Origin: DASUCS01 sp041166745
Lineage (GTDB): Bacteria > Actinomycetota > Acidimicrobiia > Acidimicrobiales > JACDCH01
Direction of reading: 5' to 3'
NCBI GenBank assembly: GCA_041166745.1
Contig: JBEEGH010000006.1
Location: 124,001-188,000 of the forward strand
DNA length: 64,000 nucleotides
A program made the position numbers and the translations under genes. The first letter of the stretch is position 1, and the number at the start of each line of letters is the position of its first letter. The notes under the pieces were generated by a model, which worked only from the letters and a program-made list of their open reading frames with translations, did not search any database and had not been told where the DNA came from. This document shows positions 24,995 through 33,578 of the stretch, one piece after another.

Positions 24995-25429
24995 GTGACC
25001 CCCGAGGAATGCCTCATCATCTACGGCAAGGCGTGGTTCGAGCGCGATCCACAGCAGCGCGTCGAAGTGCTCCGACAGTGCTGCACCGAAGACGTTGTCT
25101 TCATGGATCCCGGATTGGGCCGACTCGAAGGCCTCGAGGCTGTCTCCGACATGATCGGCGGCCACATGGTGGGCATGGCCGGAACTCCGGAGGGTTTGCC
25201 GATCGAGAGCAAGGGTCAGGAGCGCGGCCGAACCGGCGGCGGCGTCGGCGTCGAAGTCGTCACACCGATCGATGTGCGCCACGGCTTCTTCCGTTACAGC
25301 TTCGTCTGGACGTTGCCCGACGGCTCACGTTCCGGCGGTACCGACTTCTGCGAGTTGGCGGAAGACGGGCGCATGAAGCTCATCACGGTGTGGCCGGCCG
25401 ATGATGACTTCCCATTGCCGAATCGGTGA
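24995..25429 (+). CDS. NTF2-like / SnoaL-like protein
   Basis: A 144-residue protein. EECLIIYGKAWFERDPQQRVEVLRQCCTEDVVFMDPGLGRLEGLEAVSDMIGGH is the canonical start of the SnoaL/NTF2 fold, in which a helix leads to a catastrophe of strands containing the D(P)G loop and the GxEAV segment. The last strands (GFFRYSFVWTLPDGSRSGGTDFCEL) complete the barrel. No catalytic residues can be assigned. It uses GTG ten bases after the cyclase-ATPase stop and probably belongs to that transcript, which makes it a candidate effector or ligand-handling partner of the regulator. Confidence 0.8.
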   Translation: MTPEECLIIYGKAWFERDPQQRVEVLRQCCTEDVVFMDPGLGRLEGLEAVSDMIGGHMVGMAGTPEGLPIESKGQERGRTGGGVGVEVVTPIDVRHGFFRYSFVWTLPDGSRSGGTDFCELAEDGRMKLITVWPADDDFPLPNR

Positions 25430-25447
25430 GTCGGAGGTAGGTCGCGC

Positions 25448-26521
25448 TCAGCCGGTGATCGTGGCGCTGCCCGGGGGCGCGAGTGACACCCACGTGCGAC
25501 CCGGTGTCAGCCTGATCGGCGCGCCGGTGGCGTCGAGGAACTGCGTCGGCGTCTCGGGTGCGGACTTCACCCACGTGCCTTCCACGATCTGGCCGGCCGT
25601 GAGCACCCACGCGGTGCCTTGGCCGAGCAACTGTCCATCGGGGATGCCGCCGTTCGGCACGTAGTCGACGAACTGGATGATCACGTTCGGCGGCGCCACT
25701 TGGACGCCGTCGCTGTCGACGTGCGGCACGCCGTTCTGCGAACGCATCCATCCGCCGACGCCATCCCACACGTAGTCGACGGGTGCATTCCCGCCGTACG
25801 ACCCGTACACGATGTTGACGCTTCCGAGTGGTCGGGCGTTGGCGCCGAGCGGATCGGTGGCCGTGCGATACGCGAACAACGGCGGCGGCGCGCCGGCGTC
25901 TTCTTGGTGGCTCGCGAGCATCGAGAGGTAACCCTGGATGAACAGGTTGTGGGGCGCAACGCGCGAGCCGTCGCGGTAGTACTGATCGACCGCCGGCGTG
26001 TTGCCGACGTCGACGATGTTGGCGTTGCCGATCATGTCGCGCACCCACGTGTTCGCCCCCGACCATGCGAACAGCGGCCGGCTCAATGGCGTGAACAACA
26101 GCACGTCGGTCGGGCGGGCCGATCGCACCGGACCGATCGGGCCAGCATCGGTCGACTGGAACAGCGCCATCAGCCGCGTCGAGCTGTTCTCGACCAACTC
26201 CTCGTAGACCACGTCGGCTTGGTTGATGCCGTATTGCGGGTGCGCCTCGGCAACGTTGTCGATCTTCACGACGAGCACCGGCCGGGCCATCATCGCCGGA
26301 TCGACCGGCAGGCCGGACAGCGGCGATGTCGGCGGTGGTGGTGGCGGTGGTGGCGTCTGCGTCGTGGCGACGCCGGAGGTGCCGGGTCCGGTGCCCGTGT
26401 CGGTCGCCGCGGTCTTGTGGATGGCCGACGCGTTCGTGCCGCAGGCGGACAGGATCAGCGCGAACGCGATTGAAGGGACGGTCCAGCGCCGTCGAGCGCG
26501 AGTCAATGTTGCCGGTGCCAT
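25448..26521 (-). CDS. DUF3048 (YerB-like) lipoprotein
   Basis: A 357-residue exported lipoprotein. The signal peptide ends in a lipobox ILSAC with the lipidated Cys at residue 27, followed by a Thr/Pro-rich linker that includes eight consecutive prolines. The mature part matches DUF3048/YerB: SPLSGLPVDPAMMARPVLVVKIDNVAEAHPQYGINQADVVYEELVE, then RLMALFQSTDAGPIGPVRSARPTD. YerB-type proteins are surface lipoproteins of unknown biochemical role, suspected to be cell-wall related. The ATG at 26521 gives a natural Arg-rich signal peptide n-region. The gene is downstream of the phosphatase-like gene on the same strand, with about 100 bases between. Confidence 0.9.
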   Translation of the reverse strand: MAPATLTRARRRWTVPSIAFALILSACGTNASAIHKTAATDTGTGPGTSGVATTQTPPPPPPPPTSPLSGLPVDPAMMARPVLVVKIDNVAEAHPQYGINQADVVYEELVENSSTRLMALFQSTDAGPIGPVRSARPTDVLLFTPLSRPLFAWSGANTWVRDMIGNANIVDVGNTPAVDQYYRDGSRVAPHNLFIQGYLSMLASHQEDAGAPPPLFAYRTATDPLGANARPLGSVNIVYGSYGGNAPVDYVWDGVGGWMRSQNGVPHVDSDGVQVAPPNVIIQFVDYVPNGGIPDGQLLGQGTAWVLTAGQIVEGTWVKSAPETPTQFLDATGAPIRLTPGRTWVSLAPPGSATITG

Positions 26522-26619
26522 GGTGCGGATGAGCTGCTGCCGTGGGCCTGGGACAGGACGACGACAACTGTGACGCCGCCGCCTGCACCATTCGTGGATG
26601 GTCCGAACCGCGGTCCGGT

Positions 26620-27357
26620 CTATTTCGTCGAGCTCGCGTCTCGTCGGAGAGACACGCGCGCGCGGATCGGACGGTGATCGGACTTGCCGACGCGCACGAC
26701 CTTCGCGTCGGTCACCGCGACCGACGGTGTGGTCATCAGGTGATCGATCTGGAACACCGACACCGGCGTCGGCCACGTCGCGCCGCGGACCGTGTCTCGC
26801 CAACCTGGCACGATGAATCGCGCCACCCAGCGCCACATGTTGAAGTCGCCCATGAGCACGGCCGGTTCGTGCGGGTCGGGCACCACGCCGCGCAGTCGCC
26901 AGCGCAACAATGGCGAGATGTGTTCGAGGTGCGGAAAATGCGATGCGCACACCGCGAACGTGCCGCCGTCGAGCTCGATGTCGGTCGTCATCACGGCGCG
27001 ATCGATGTTGTCGTAGAGAAATCCGTCGAGCCGGTGCTCGGTCACCGGACTGCGAGGCACACGGGTGAGCAGCGCTTGACCCCAATCGCCGGTACCCACC
27101 GCCTGTCCGGTGCGGCCGACGAGGCGACACTTCGGATCCTGGACGGCTCGCGCCGACCACACCTGGTGGATCTCGTAGCCGAGCGCGTCGGCGACCTCTT
27201 CGGCGACGCTTCGTCCGCCGTCAGGCCGCCAGACCTCCTGCAGCGCGAGCACGTCGGCGTCGAGCCGGCGGCACGCCTCAACGAGGTCGTACGGCTTGAA
27301 CGACCGCGGCGCACGTCCCCAGTGGATGTTGAACGACGCGACCGTCACGCTCTGCAT
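26620..27357 (-). CDS. Endonuclease/exonuclease/phosphatase-family hydrolase
   Basis: A 245-residue protein of the EEP fold. The catalytic motifs are all present: TVASFNIHWG (Asn), LALQEVW (metal-binding Glu), CASHFPH (His), VLMGDFNMW (Asp and Asn) and the closing SDHRPI (Asp-His pair). Family members cut DNA/RNA phosphodiesters or dephosphorylate inositol lipids and similar compounds; the small size and SDHRPI end fit the generic group. The start is ambiguous: a CATCGG-type repeat encodes Met-Pro-Met-Gln-Met-Pro-Met before the domain, giving seven possible in-frame ATGs from 27393 to 27357. The last is chosen because the fold begins two residues later. Confidence 0.85.
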   Translation of the reverse strand: MQSVTVASFNIHWGRAPRSFKPYDLVEACRRLDADVLALQEVWRPDGGRSVAEEVADALGYEIHQVWSARAVQDPKCRLVGRTGQAVGTGDWGQALLTRVPRSPVTEHRLDGFLYDNIDRAVMTTDIELDGGTFAVCASHFPHLEHISPLLRWRLRGVVPDPHEPAVLMGDFNMWRWVARFIVPGWRDTVRGATWPTPVSVFQIDHLMTTPSVAVTDAKVVRVGKSDHRPIRARVSLRRDASSTK

Positions 27358-27396
27358 CGACATCGGCATCGGCATCGGCATCTGCATCGGCATCCG
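27355..27396. repeat. Seven imperfect CATCGG hexanucleotide repeats
   Basis: Tandem CATCGG-like units (CATCGA, three CATCGG, CATCTG, CATCGG, CATCCG) span the start region of the EEP gene. On the minus strand each unit encodes Pro-Met or a close variant, so every copy carries a potential ATG start. Slippage by one unit changes the N terminus by two residues without shifting the frame. Confidence 0.85.
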
Positions 27397-27408
27397 GGCC
27401 GAGGCTAC

Positions 27409-27438
27409 GACTCCGACTCCGACTCCGACTCCGACTCC
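27409..27438. repeat. Five perfect GACTCC hexanucleotide repeats
   Basis: Five exact copies of GACTCC, with a partial sixth, lie between the EEP gene start and the CoA-transferase GTG start at 27463, in the shared divergent control region. Variation in copy number would change promoter spacing on either side. It is separated by only 12 bases from the CATCGG array. Confidence 0.85.
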
Positions 27439-27462
27439 GACACACGGTGCGAGACTCGGGCG

Positions 27463-28728
27463 GTGAGCGAACCAACGCCGCACGGGGCCGCTCGACCGCT
27501 CGACGGGCTGCGCGTGCTCGACCTGTCCCGCGTGCTGTCGGGTCCGTCGTGCGGCAAGGCACTCGCCGACCTAGGCGCCGATGTGATCAAGGTCGAGCCA
27601 CCCGAGGGTGACCTCACCCGCACGGCGCAGCCGCGCGTCGGAGGATTCCCGGTGTACTTCGCCCAGCAGAATTGTGGGAAGCGATGCATCTCCGTCGATC
27701 TGCACATCGAAGCGGGCCGCGCTCTCGTCGCCGATCTCGCGGCGGCGTGCGATGTCGTGCTCGAGAACTTCCGTCCCGGCGTCTTGGAGCGTCTCGGTCT
27801 CGACTACGCCGCGGTCAAAGCTCGCAATCCGACGGTCGTGTTCTGTTCGATCTCCGGCTACGGTCAGCGCGGCTCGATGGCCAACCGACGTGCGTACGCA
27901 CCCGTGATGCACGCCGAGCTGGGATTGATGGAGTTCACCGCTCGCAAGCTGCACGCCGAGCCGCGTCAGGAGGCGGTCTCGCACGCCGACCTATCCACGG
28001 GTGCGCAGGCGACCGTCGGCATCCTCGCTGCGCTGCTGCAACGCGAGCGCACCGGCGAAGGACAGCACGTCGACGTGTCGATGGCGGAGGTGATGTTGCA
28101 GGCCACCGAGTGGACCGCTGTGGAGTTCGCGGCATCGGCCGACGGTGGAAGCGACGACCTGCTGCACATCTTCGGCAGCTTCAACGCGCCGGTGCTCCGA
28201 CTCGGCGACGGCACCGTTGTGCACGTGCCGGGCGACCCCGTGTCGAGCTTTCCTGCCTGGTGCGCGGCGATGCAGACGCCCGAGCTCCTCACCGACGAGC
28301 GCTTCGCGACGCGTGAGGCGCGCAACATCAACCGCGAAGCGATGCTCACCGTGTTCCAGACGTTCGCGTCGGGCTTCTCGCGCTTCGACGACTTCGAGAC
28401 CGCGCTCGGAACGGCCCGGCTCGCGGTGGGGCAGATGCAATCGCTGCGCGATGTGAACGTGTCGGACTGGGCCCGCGAGCGCGACGCGATCGTCGATGTG
28501 GGCGACGGCGAGAGCGGTGCACTGCGGCTGCCGCGGTCGCCCTTCCGGTTCTCCGCTGCGTCGGCCGGCACGACCGGGCGGCCGGCCTGGCAGGGCCAGC
28601 ACAACCATGAGGTGCTGCGCGAGGTGCTCGGGTTGAGCGACGACGCGATCGACCAGTTGGTTCGCGACGGCGTGCTGGTGCAGCGAGCATCCGTAGGATC
28701 GTTCGATGGCCGCGGCGTCGGAGGGTGA
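27463..28728 (+). CDS. Family III CoA-transferase (CaiB/BaiF-like)
   Basis: A 421-residue enzyme of the CaiB/BaiF family. LDGLRVLDLSRVLSGPSCGKALADLGADVIKVEPPEGDLTR is the diagnostic N terminus, and RPGVLERLGLDYAAVKARNPTVVFCSISGYGQRG is the second conserved block. The catalytic Asp that forms the mixed anhydride is expected at D176 (SHADLSTG). These enzymes move CoA between carboxylic acids such as oxalate, carnitine, bile acids or aromatic acids. GTG at 27463 fits the domain start. Its 3' end overlaps the next gene by 23 bases, so the two are cotranscribed and possibly act on the same substrate. Confidence 0.93.
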   Translation: MSEPTPHGAARPLDGLRVLDLSRVLSGPSCGKALADLGADVIKVEPPEGDLTRTAQPRVGGFPVYFAQQNCGKRCISVDLHIEAGRALVADLAAACDVVLENFRPGVLERLGLDYAAVKARNPTVVFCSISGYGQRGSMANRRAYAPVMHAELGLMEFTARKLHAEPRQEAVSHADLSTGAQATVGILAALLQRERTGEGQHVDVSMAEVMLQATEWTAVEFAASADGGSDDLLHIFGSFNAPVLRLGDGTVVHVPGDPVSSFPAWCAAMQTPELLTDERFATREARNINREAMLTVFQTFASGFSRFDDFETALGTARLAVGQMQSLRDVNVSDWARERDAIVDVGDGESGALRLPRSPFRFSAASAGTTGRPAWQGQHNHEVLREVLGLSDDAIDQLVRDGVLVQRASVGSFDGRGVGG

Positions 28729-29710
28729 TCCGCTCAGCGCGCTGTGCCGGCTCCCGACACCGTTGGTGCACATCGAGGACGGGTTGTTGTCGCGGCGCGG
28801 TGTCGACCTGTGGCTCAAGCTCGAGGGCGAGAGTCATCCGCAGTTCGGCGGCAACAAGCTGCGCAAGCTCGCGCCGAACCTCGAGCTCGCCCTGCGCTCC
28901 GGTGCTCATCGGGTCATCGCGTTCGGCATCGGTCGTTCCACGTTTCTGTTCGCGGTCGCGAGCGCCTGCCGCGAGCTGGGCCTGCAGAGCGTGGGCATCG
29001 TGGAGGAGTCTCGGCACTCGGCGCGCGCACTCGCGCGGTTGCGCGCGCTCGGCATGGAGCTCATCGACGTTCCGTCGGCGGTGTACCGGCGGGCCGCGCC
29101 GATGGGCCGCGTCGATCTCGTCCGGGCCAAGGTCCCCGACGGCTACGTCCTGCCCGAGGGTGGCTCCAATCCCACGGGCATCGCCAACTGTGGAGCCATC
29201 GTGCGCGAGATCGACATCGACGTCGACCTCATCACCACACCGATGGGCACCGGCGGGACGCTCGCCGGGCTCGCACTGGGCGCCGCCGGTCGCGCCCGCG
29301 TGCTCGGCTTCACGGCATTGCAAGGACAGGACTACGACGTCGATCGCGTGCACCGCTTCACCGAGGCGGCGGGTGGCGAGGATCCGCGCAACTGGGATGT
29401 GTGCCTCGACTATCACAGCCGTCAGCTGCCGGACATGCGGGTGCGATCGTTCATGCGCGCCTTCCAGCAGGCGCACGGAATCGAGCTCGACACTCGCTAC
29501 AACGGCAAGAGCATGTACGGCCTGTGGGACCTCATCGAACGAGGCGAGATCGCCCGCGGAACGCGCGTCGTCGCTGTCCACACCGGCGGACTGGAGACCG
29601 GTGAGAACCGCCTTCCGCCCGAGGCCGAGATCGAGCACCGAGTTCCGGCGCGTCGCACCTACCGAGCGCGGCTCGCGCGAAAGGTCGTCAGAGTTGCGCG
29701 AAGGAGATGA
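28706..29710 (+). CDS. PLP-dependent D-cysteine desulfhydrase/ACC deaminase-like enzyme
   Basis: A 334-residue fold-type II PLP enzyme. RLPTPLVHIEDGLLSRRGVDLWLKLEGESHPQFGGNKLRKL shows the family start, with the Schiff-base lysine expected at K51 (GGNKLRK). The phosphate-binding Gly-rich loop is MGTGGTLAGLALG, and PEGGSNPTGIANCG is also conserved. The segment that in D-cysteine desulfhydrases and ACC deaminases reads G(xxx)SNHTR appears here as GIGRSTFLFAV, keeping Ser78 but losing Asn-His. Substrate preference may therefore differ. The ATG at 28706 lies inside the end of the CoA-transferase gene, so translation is coupled. Confidence 0.82.
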   Translation: MAAASEGDPLSALCRLPTPLVHIEDGLLSRRGVDLWLKLEGESHPQFGGNKLRKLAPNLELALRSGAHRVIAFGIGRSTFLFAVASACRELGLQSVGIVEESRHSARALARLRALGMELIDVPSAVYRRAAPMGRVDLVRAKVPDGYVLPEGGSNPTGIANCGAIVREIDIDVDLITTPMGTGGTLAGLALGAAGRARVLGFTALQGQDYDVDRVHRFTEAAGGEDPRNWDVCLDYHSRQLPDMRVRSFMRAFQQAHGIELDTRYNGKSMYGLWDLIERGEIARGTRVVAVHTGGLETGENRLPPEAEIEHRVPARRTYRARLARKVVRVARRR

Positions 29711-30236
29711 CGAAGATCGCGGCGTTGCCGATCATCATCGCCAACGCAAACGGATGCGTCAGCCCGTCGCGCAGACTGAGCTGATCGGCCACCGGCCGCG
29801 TCGCTGACGCCAGACCGCCGTGCCGGCGCAATGCGACGACGCCGACGACGCCGAGCGTGATCGCGGCGATCACTTCGAACGACGCCGCCATCCACGACAA
29901 CGGGCTCACGTTGCTCGCGCTGGTGAAGGAGTCGCTCAGCCAACTGCGCGCGGGCAGGAAGTGAACGAGCACGTAACCCGCGGCCAACGAGAAGCCGCCG
30001 GCCGTGGCTGCGAGTGGCGCGAGGCGGTGACGCCGGCAGACGAGTACGACGATGGCGACCTCGATGAACAGGGACGACGTGCCCGCCCAGAACACGTCCT
30101 TGTTCACGGCATCGGCGCCGCGACGCACGTGGTCGCTGTTGTGGAGGAGCACCGCGACGGTGAACAGCGCGGCGGCCGCGAGCAGCGTGGCGTCGCTGCG
30201 GGTCTTGGCGCGTTCCGCCGTGTCGATCGCGGTCAC
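29688..30236 (-). CDS. Integral membrane protein, DUF-type, unknown function
   Basis: A 182-residue protein with about five hydrophobic spans: ATLLAAAALFTVAVLL, a helix around FWAGTSSLFIEVAIVVLVC, LAATAGGFSLAAGYVLVHFLPA, SWMAASFEVIAAITLGVVGVVAL and FALAMMIGNAAIFVISFA. Conserved-looking polar residues are HNSDHVRRG between spans 1 and 2 and HFLPARSWL after span 3, a pattern seen in small heme- or quinone-associated membrane proteins, though I do not recognise the family. GTG at 30236 is chosen because the frame before it is Arg-rich. It overlaps the convergent PLP gene by 23 bases. Confidence 0.7.
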   Translation of the reverse strand: MTAIDTAERAKTRSDATLLAAAALFTVAVLLHNSDHVRRGADAVNKDVFWAGTSSLFIEVAIVVLVCRRHRLAPLAATAGGFSLAAGYVLVHFLPARSWLSDSFTSASNVSPLSWMAASFEVIAAITLGVVGVVALRRHGGLASATRPVADQLSLRDGLTHPFALAMMIGNAAIFVISFAQL

Positions 30237-30367
30237 GCGATCATTGTTCCAGTCGCGTCGGTGCGCGCGCACAGTGATGATCCCGACACGCCACGACTGG
30301 CCGCCGGAAGGCGCGGGTAGCCCGTACACGGCTTGTGCCCGCGGGCATCAACGGGGAGCTGAAGGCA

Positions 30368-31183
30368 ATGCCCAGAACGTGTCCGGAGTGCGACTCACGC
30401 GTCGCCGTCAACGCCAAGTTCTGCTCGAAGTGCGGGTCGGATCTCTCCGATCAGGTGACGGTGCCGTCCAGGGGCTCCGCCCACGACGAGGCGCAGGCCT
30501 CGAACTCCACAAGTACGTCCGCACGCCAAGCTCCAGCGCCGGTGCGCGTTGCCTCACCTCCGCCGAGCTACGCGCCGCCTCCGCCGACGTATGCAGCACC
30601 GCCTCCGCCGAACGCGGCACCCCACCCGGGGTGGGCGCAGCCGCCGGCCCCAGCGCGCAAGGGGATGGGTGGCTGTCTCAAAGCATTCTTGATCGTCGGT
30701 GGCGCGTTCTTCGTGCTGATGGCCATCGTCATCATCGCGGTCAGCAGTGCAACCAAGGAGAAGACCGCGTCGAACGAGGCGTCGTGTGCGGCCGTCACCT
30801 ACGCCGATCATCAGACGGGTGATCAGTGCGCGGATGCACAATCGCAGGTGAAGCTTCAGGGCTACACGATGACGGCGACGAATGTTCGTCGGGAGCCGGA
30901 AGCCGTGTTCGGCCCTGAGATCTGTGCCGACGTGACGTACCTCAATCGCGCGGATGCCGCGAGTAGTTACAACGAGTTCGAGTGGAAGCTGCAGACGCCG
31001 TCCGGCGTCGTGCAGTCCTTCGAGCTCACCGACGCCAGCCTCGGTTCCGGCCAGATCGTGCCCGGCGGCACGAAGTCCGGCACCGTGTGCTTCAAGGACA
31101 ACGCCGAGACCGGTCAGTTCGTGTTGATCTGGAAAGGCGAGTTCTTCCAGTCCGACCGCGGCATCTGGATCGTCAACCTGTAG
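30368..31183 (+). CDS. Zinc-ribbon, single-pass membrane protein with DUF4352-like domain
   Basis: A 271-residue protein in four parts: an N-terminal zinc ribbon (CPECDSRVAVNAKFCSKCG, residues 5-23, four Cys), a Pro-rich linker (about 30-100, with PPPSYAPPPPTYAAPPPP-like runs), one membrane helix (LKAFLIVGGAFFVLMAIVIIAV, about 107-128) and an exported beta-sandwich of DUF4352 type (about 150-271) that has paired cysteines. The layout suggests a cytoplasmic metal-binding head and an outside ligand-binding or adhesive domain; function is unknown. The ATG at 30368 is supported by GGGAGCT eight bases upstream. Confidence 0.8.
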   Translation: MPRTCPECDSRVAVNAKFCSKCGSDLSDQVTVPSRGSAHDEAQASNSTSTSARQAPAPVRVASPPPSYAPPPPTYAAPPPPNAAPHPGWAQPPAPARKGMGGCLKAFLIVGGAFFVLMAIVIIAVSSATKEKTASNEASCAAVTYADHQTGDQCADAQSQVKLQGYTMTATNVRREPEAVFGPEICADVTYLNRADAASSYNEFEWKLQTPSGVVQSFELTDASLGSGQIVPGGTKSGTVCFKDNAETGQFVLIWKGEFFQSDRGIWIVNL

Positions 31184-31277
31184 AAGGCGGTCGAACGCAT
31201 CGGTTGGGGGCCCTCGCCTTCACGACCATCGACAGAACCGAGTCACCGACGTAGTTTGATCCTGTCAGGGGGCAGGG

Positions 31278-33008
31278 GTGACAGACACGGCGCAGGCGGC
31301 GAAGTTCGTGACGGACTGGGACACCGCGCCAAACCCGACGTACGACATCTGGACGTCGGTCAATGGCTCCGAGATCATCCCCGGCGTTCTGAGCCCGTTG
31401 GTGGCGACGACGTTCAATCACTACGACTACGTGGGGCTTCGTCGCCTCATGGCGACCTACCCGGGCGGGCACAACGCGACGCTCGTTCCGCCACCGGCCG
31501 GCAACTTCTTCGGCGTGTTCGGTGGGCGGCTGGCGCTCAACAACGGTTTCTCGGTGGCGGCCGTGTCGGCGCTCGACGCCGACATCGCGCAAGCGATTTT
31601 GCAGCAGTTCTTCACCGGCGCCAGCGGCGGGGAGCGCTTCATCGTCGACAGCACGGAGCAAGAACGCGCTGACGCGGCAGCTACGGCAGCCAAGCAACGC
31701 GCCGCGGCGCCGGCTGTGCTCTCCGGAAGGCGCGAGTGGCTGTACGCGGAGCGGGCGACGGGACGGATGGATCGCGACCTCGACCTCGATCTCGTCTCGG
31801 CCTGGGAGCGGTGGAACGAGATCCATGAGGACGACTTCTCGAACCACCTCAATCTCCACTACGTCGTGTCCGTGGCCGCAGCCGATCATCAAGTACGTCT
31901 CGCGGGCGTGATCCAGGCGGGGGAGGGCGACCCGAACCTCGTGGTTGCCTTGTGCTCGGGGCTCGGCGAGGTCGAGAGTTCGCGTCCTGCGGTGCGGCTC
32001 TACGGACTGGCCGCGATGGTGAGAGAACGCAAAGAGCTGCGAGACATCGCGGAGCACGGCGACATCGACACGCTGCGACGCACGCTCGAAGGCGACACGT
32101 CGAAGGTCGGGGACGCATATCGCAGCCTGCTTTTCGACTTCGGCTACCGCGGTCAGGGCGAGGTCGATCCGACGAACGCCGACTGGTCAGAGGAGCCCGC
32201 GTTCGCACTGTCGCAAGTGCGCTCGATGCTGGCCGTGCCGGACGGCGACTCGCCCCTGACCAACATCGCCCGCGCCGTCGAACGCCGACAAGCGCTCGAG
32301 GCCGAGCTGCGGGCCAGCTTGCCCAGCGAGTTGCACGACGCGTTCGACGAGCAACTCTCCGCCGCGCAGCACTTCACGCGGCTGCGCGAGTTGTCGAAGG
32401 CCACATGGGTGCTCGCGTGCCGTCGCGCTCGTTCGCCGTATCTCGCGCTCAGCCGTCATTTGGCCGAGGCCGGCGCGGTGCGTGACAGTGGCGACGCTCG
32501 TTTCCTGACGTACGACGAAGTCGACACGATCGTCGGAGGCGGCGTCGTCGCCGACGCGCCAGCGCGCGTCGAGCGCCGCCGGGCGCAAGCCGAGGAGGCC
32601 GAGCATCACCGTCTGCCGGACAACTGGGTGGGTGAACCGCTGGGTGAGCGGCTCGGGGACTTCGATTCGGGCGCCAATGTGTTGACCGGGCTCGGCGTGA
32701 GCGTCGGCGACGGACCCGTACGGGGCATGGCGCGCATCATCCTGTCCGCCGAAGCCGGATTCGCACGCGACATCGAGGTCGGCGACGTGCTCGTCGCCCC
32801 GTTCACCGACGCCCCGTGGACGCCGCTGTTCGTCATCGCCGGAGCCGTGGTGGTCGAGACGGGTGGAGTGCTCTCGCACGCGGCAACCGTGGCCCGGGAG
32901 TTCGGCATCCCCGCGGTGGTGATGGTGAAGGACGCCACGCGCATCATTCGCGACGGCGACGAGGTCACCGTTGATGCCGCCGCCGGAACGGTCACCATCA
33001 AGCGCTGA
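31278..33008 (+). CDS. PEP-utilising-enzyme mobile (phosphohistidine swivel) domain protein
   Basis: A 576-residue protein resembling the middle and C-terminal parts of rifampin phosphotransferase/PEP synthase. The C-terminal ~100 residues form the swivelling phosphohistidine domain, with the phosphorylatable His534 in GGVLSHAATVAREFGIPA. Residues 1-450 look like the substrate-binding region of the family (VNGSEIIPGVLSPLVATTFNH near residue 30). The ATP-grasp domain that normally charges the histidine is absent, and there is no PEP-binding TIM barrel. Either a separate ATP-grasp partner exists elsewhere, or the histidine is charged by another route. GTG at 31278 follows GGGGCAGGG. Substrate unknown. 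Confidence 0.82.
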   Translation: MTDTAQAAKFVTDWDTAPNPTYDIWTSVNGSEIIPGVLSPLVATTFNHYDYVGLRRLMATYPGGHNATLVPPPAGNFFGVFGGRLALNNGFSVAAVSALDADIAQAILQQFFTGASGGERFIVDSTEQERADAAATAAKQRAAAPAVLSGRREWLYAERATGRMDRDLDLDLVSAWERWNEIHEDDFSNHLNLHYVVSVAAADHQVRLAGVIQAGEGDPNLVVALCSGLGEVESSRPAVRLYGLAAMVRERKELRDIAEHGDIDTLRRTLEGDTSKVGDAYRSLLFDFGYRGQGEVDPTNADWSEEPAFALSQVRSMLAVPDGDSPLTNIARAVERRQALEAELRASLPSELHDAFDEQLSAAQHFTRLRELSKATWVLACRRARSPYLALSRHLAEAGAVRDSGDARFLTYDEVDTIVGGGVVADAPARVERRRAQAEEAEHHRLPDNWVGEPLGERLGDFDSGANVLTGLGVSVGDGPVRGMARIILSAEAGFARDIEVGDVLVAPFTDAPWTPLFVIAGAVVVETGGVLSHAATVAREFGIPAVVMVKDATRIIRDGDEVTVDAAAGTVTIKR

Positions 33009-33018
33009 ATCTGAGCAG

Positions 33019-33498
33019 TTACGAAGCGCTGCCTTCGACTGCGGCCTTGATGCGAGTGAGCGTGGCCCGCATGTCGTTCTCGAGATCGGCCTTCCGGTCC
33101 TTGACGCGCATCACGGTCTTCTCCACGAACGTGACCACCCCCGGCTGGTCGGCCAGCATCTCGAACGACTCGGTGACCTTGGTGCCGTCGCCGTCCGGCT
33201 CGAAGCGGTAGCTCCACTTGGTCAGGTCCTTGCCGCGCACGTCCGTGGCGAACGCGAATTCGCGGCCCTCGTCGGCCACGAGCACGTGCGGCTTGGTCGA
33301 CCACCGAATGAGGCCGTTGCGGTTGGAGCCCTTGAAGCGGGCGCCGACCGCCGGGCCGGTGGCGCCGTCGAGCCACTCGCATTGGCGGCACTCCGGGCTC
33401 CACTCGCCCATACGGCGCACGTCGGTGACGAGCTCGTAGACCTTCTCCGGCGGCGCGTCGATGTGGACGCTCGCTTCCCCCTTCGTGCCCTTCTTCAT
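33019..33498 (-). CDS. SRPBCC (START-like) family protein
   Basis: A 159-residue protein of the polyketide cyclase/dehydrase-like SRPBCC group. GEASVHIDAPPEKVYELVTDVRRMGEWSPECRQCEW is the classic start: strand, helix and Trp loop, followed by GPAVGARFKGSNRNGLIRWSTKPHV. The C-terminal long helix is ADLENDMRATLTRIKAAV. It binds a hydrophobic ligand in a central cavity; the ligand is unknown. ATG at 33498 has a strong GGAGGG ribosome binding site, which excludes the longer frame to 33648. It is divergent from the phospholipase C-like gene. Confidence 0.88.
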   Translation of the reverse strand: MKKGTKGEASVHIDAPPEKVYELVTDVRRMGEWSPECRQCEWLDGATGPAVGARFKGSNRNGLIRWSTKPHVLVADEGREFAFATDVRGKDLTKWSYRFEPDGDGTKVTESFEMLADQPGVVTFVEKTVMRVKDRKADLENDMRATLTRIKAAVEGSAS

Positions 33499-33578
33499 CT
33501 TGAGCCCTCCGCTCGTCGACCCGGCCAGCGTGACCGCTGGGACGTGCGTCGAGCAACTGCACGTGCTCGACTGCCGGG

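Noticed and set aside
25522..25960. Possible IS-like or repeat region with many simple repeats
   Set aside because: No terminal inverted repeats, no transposase and the DUF3048 frame is intact across it.
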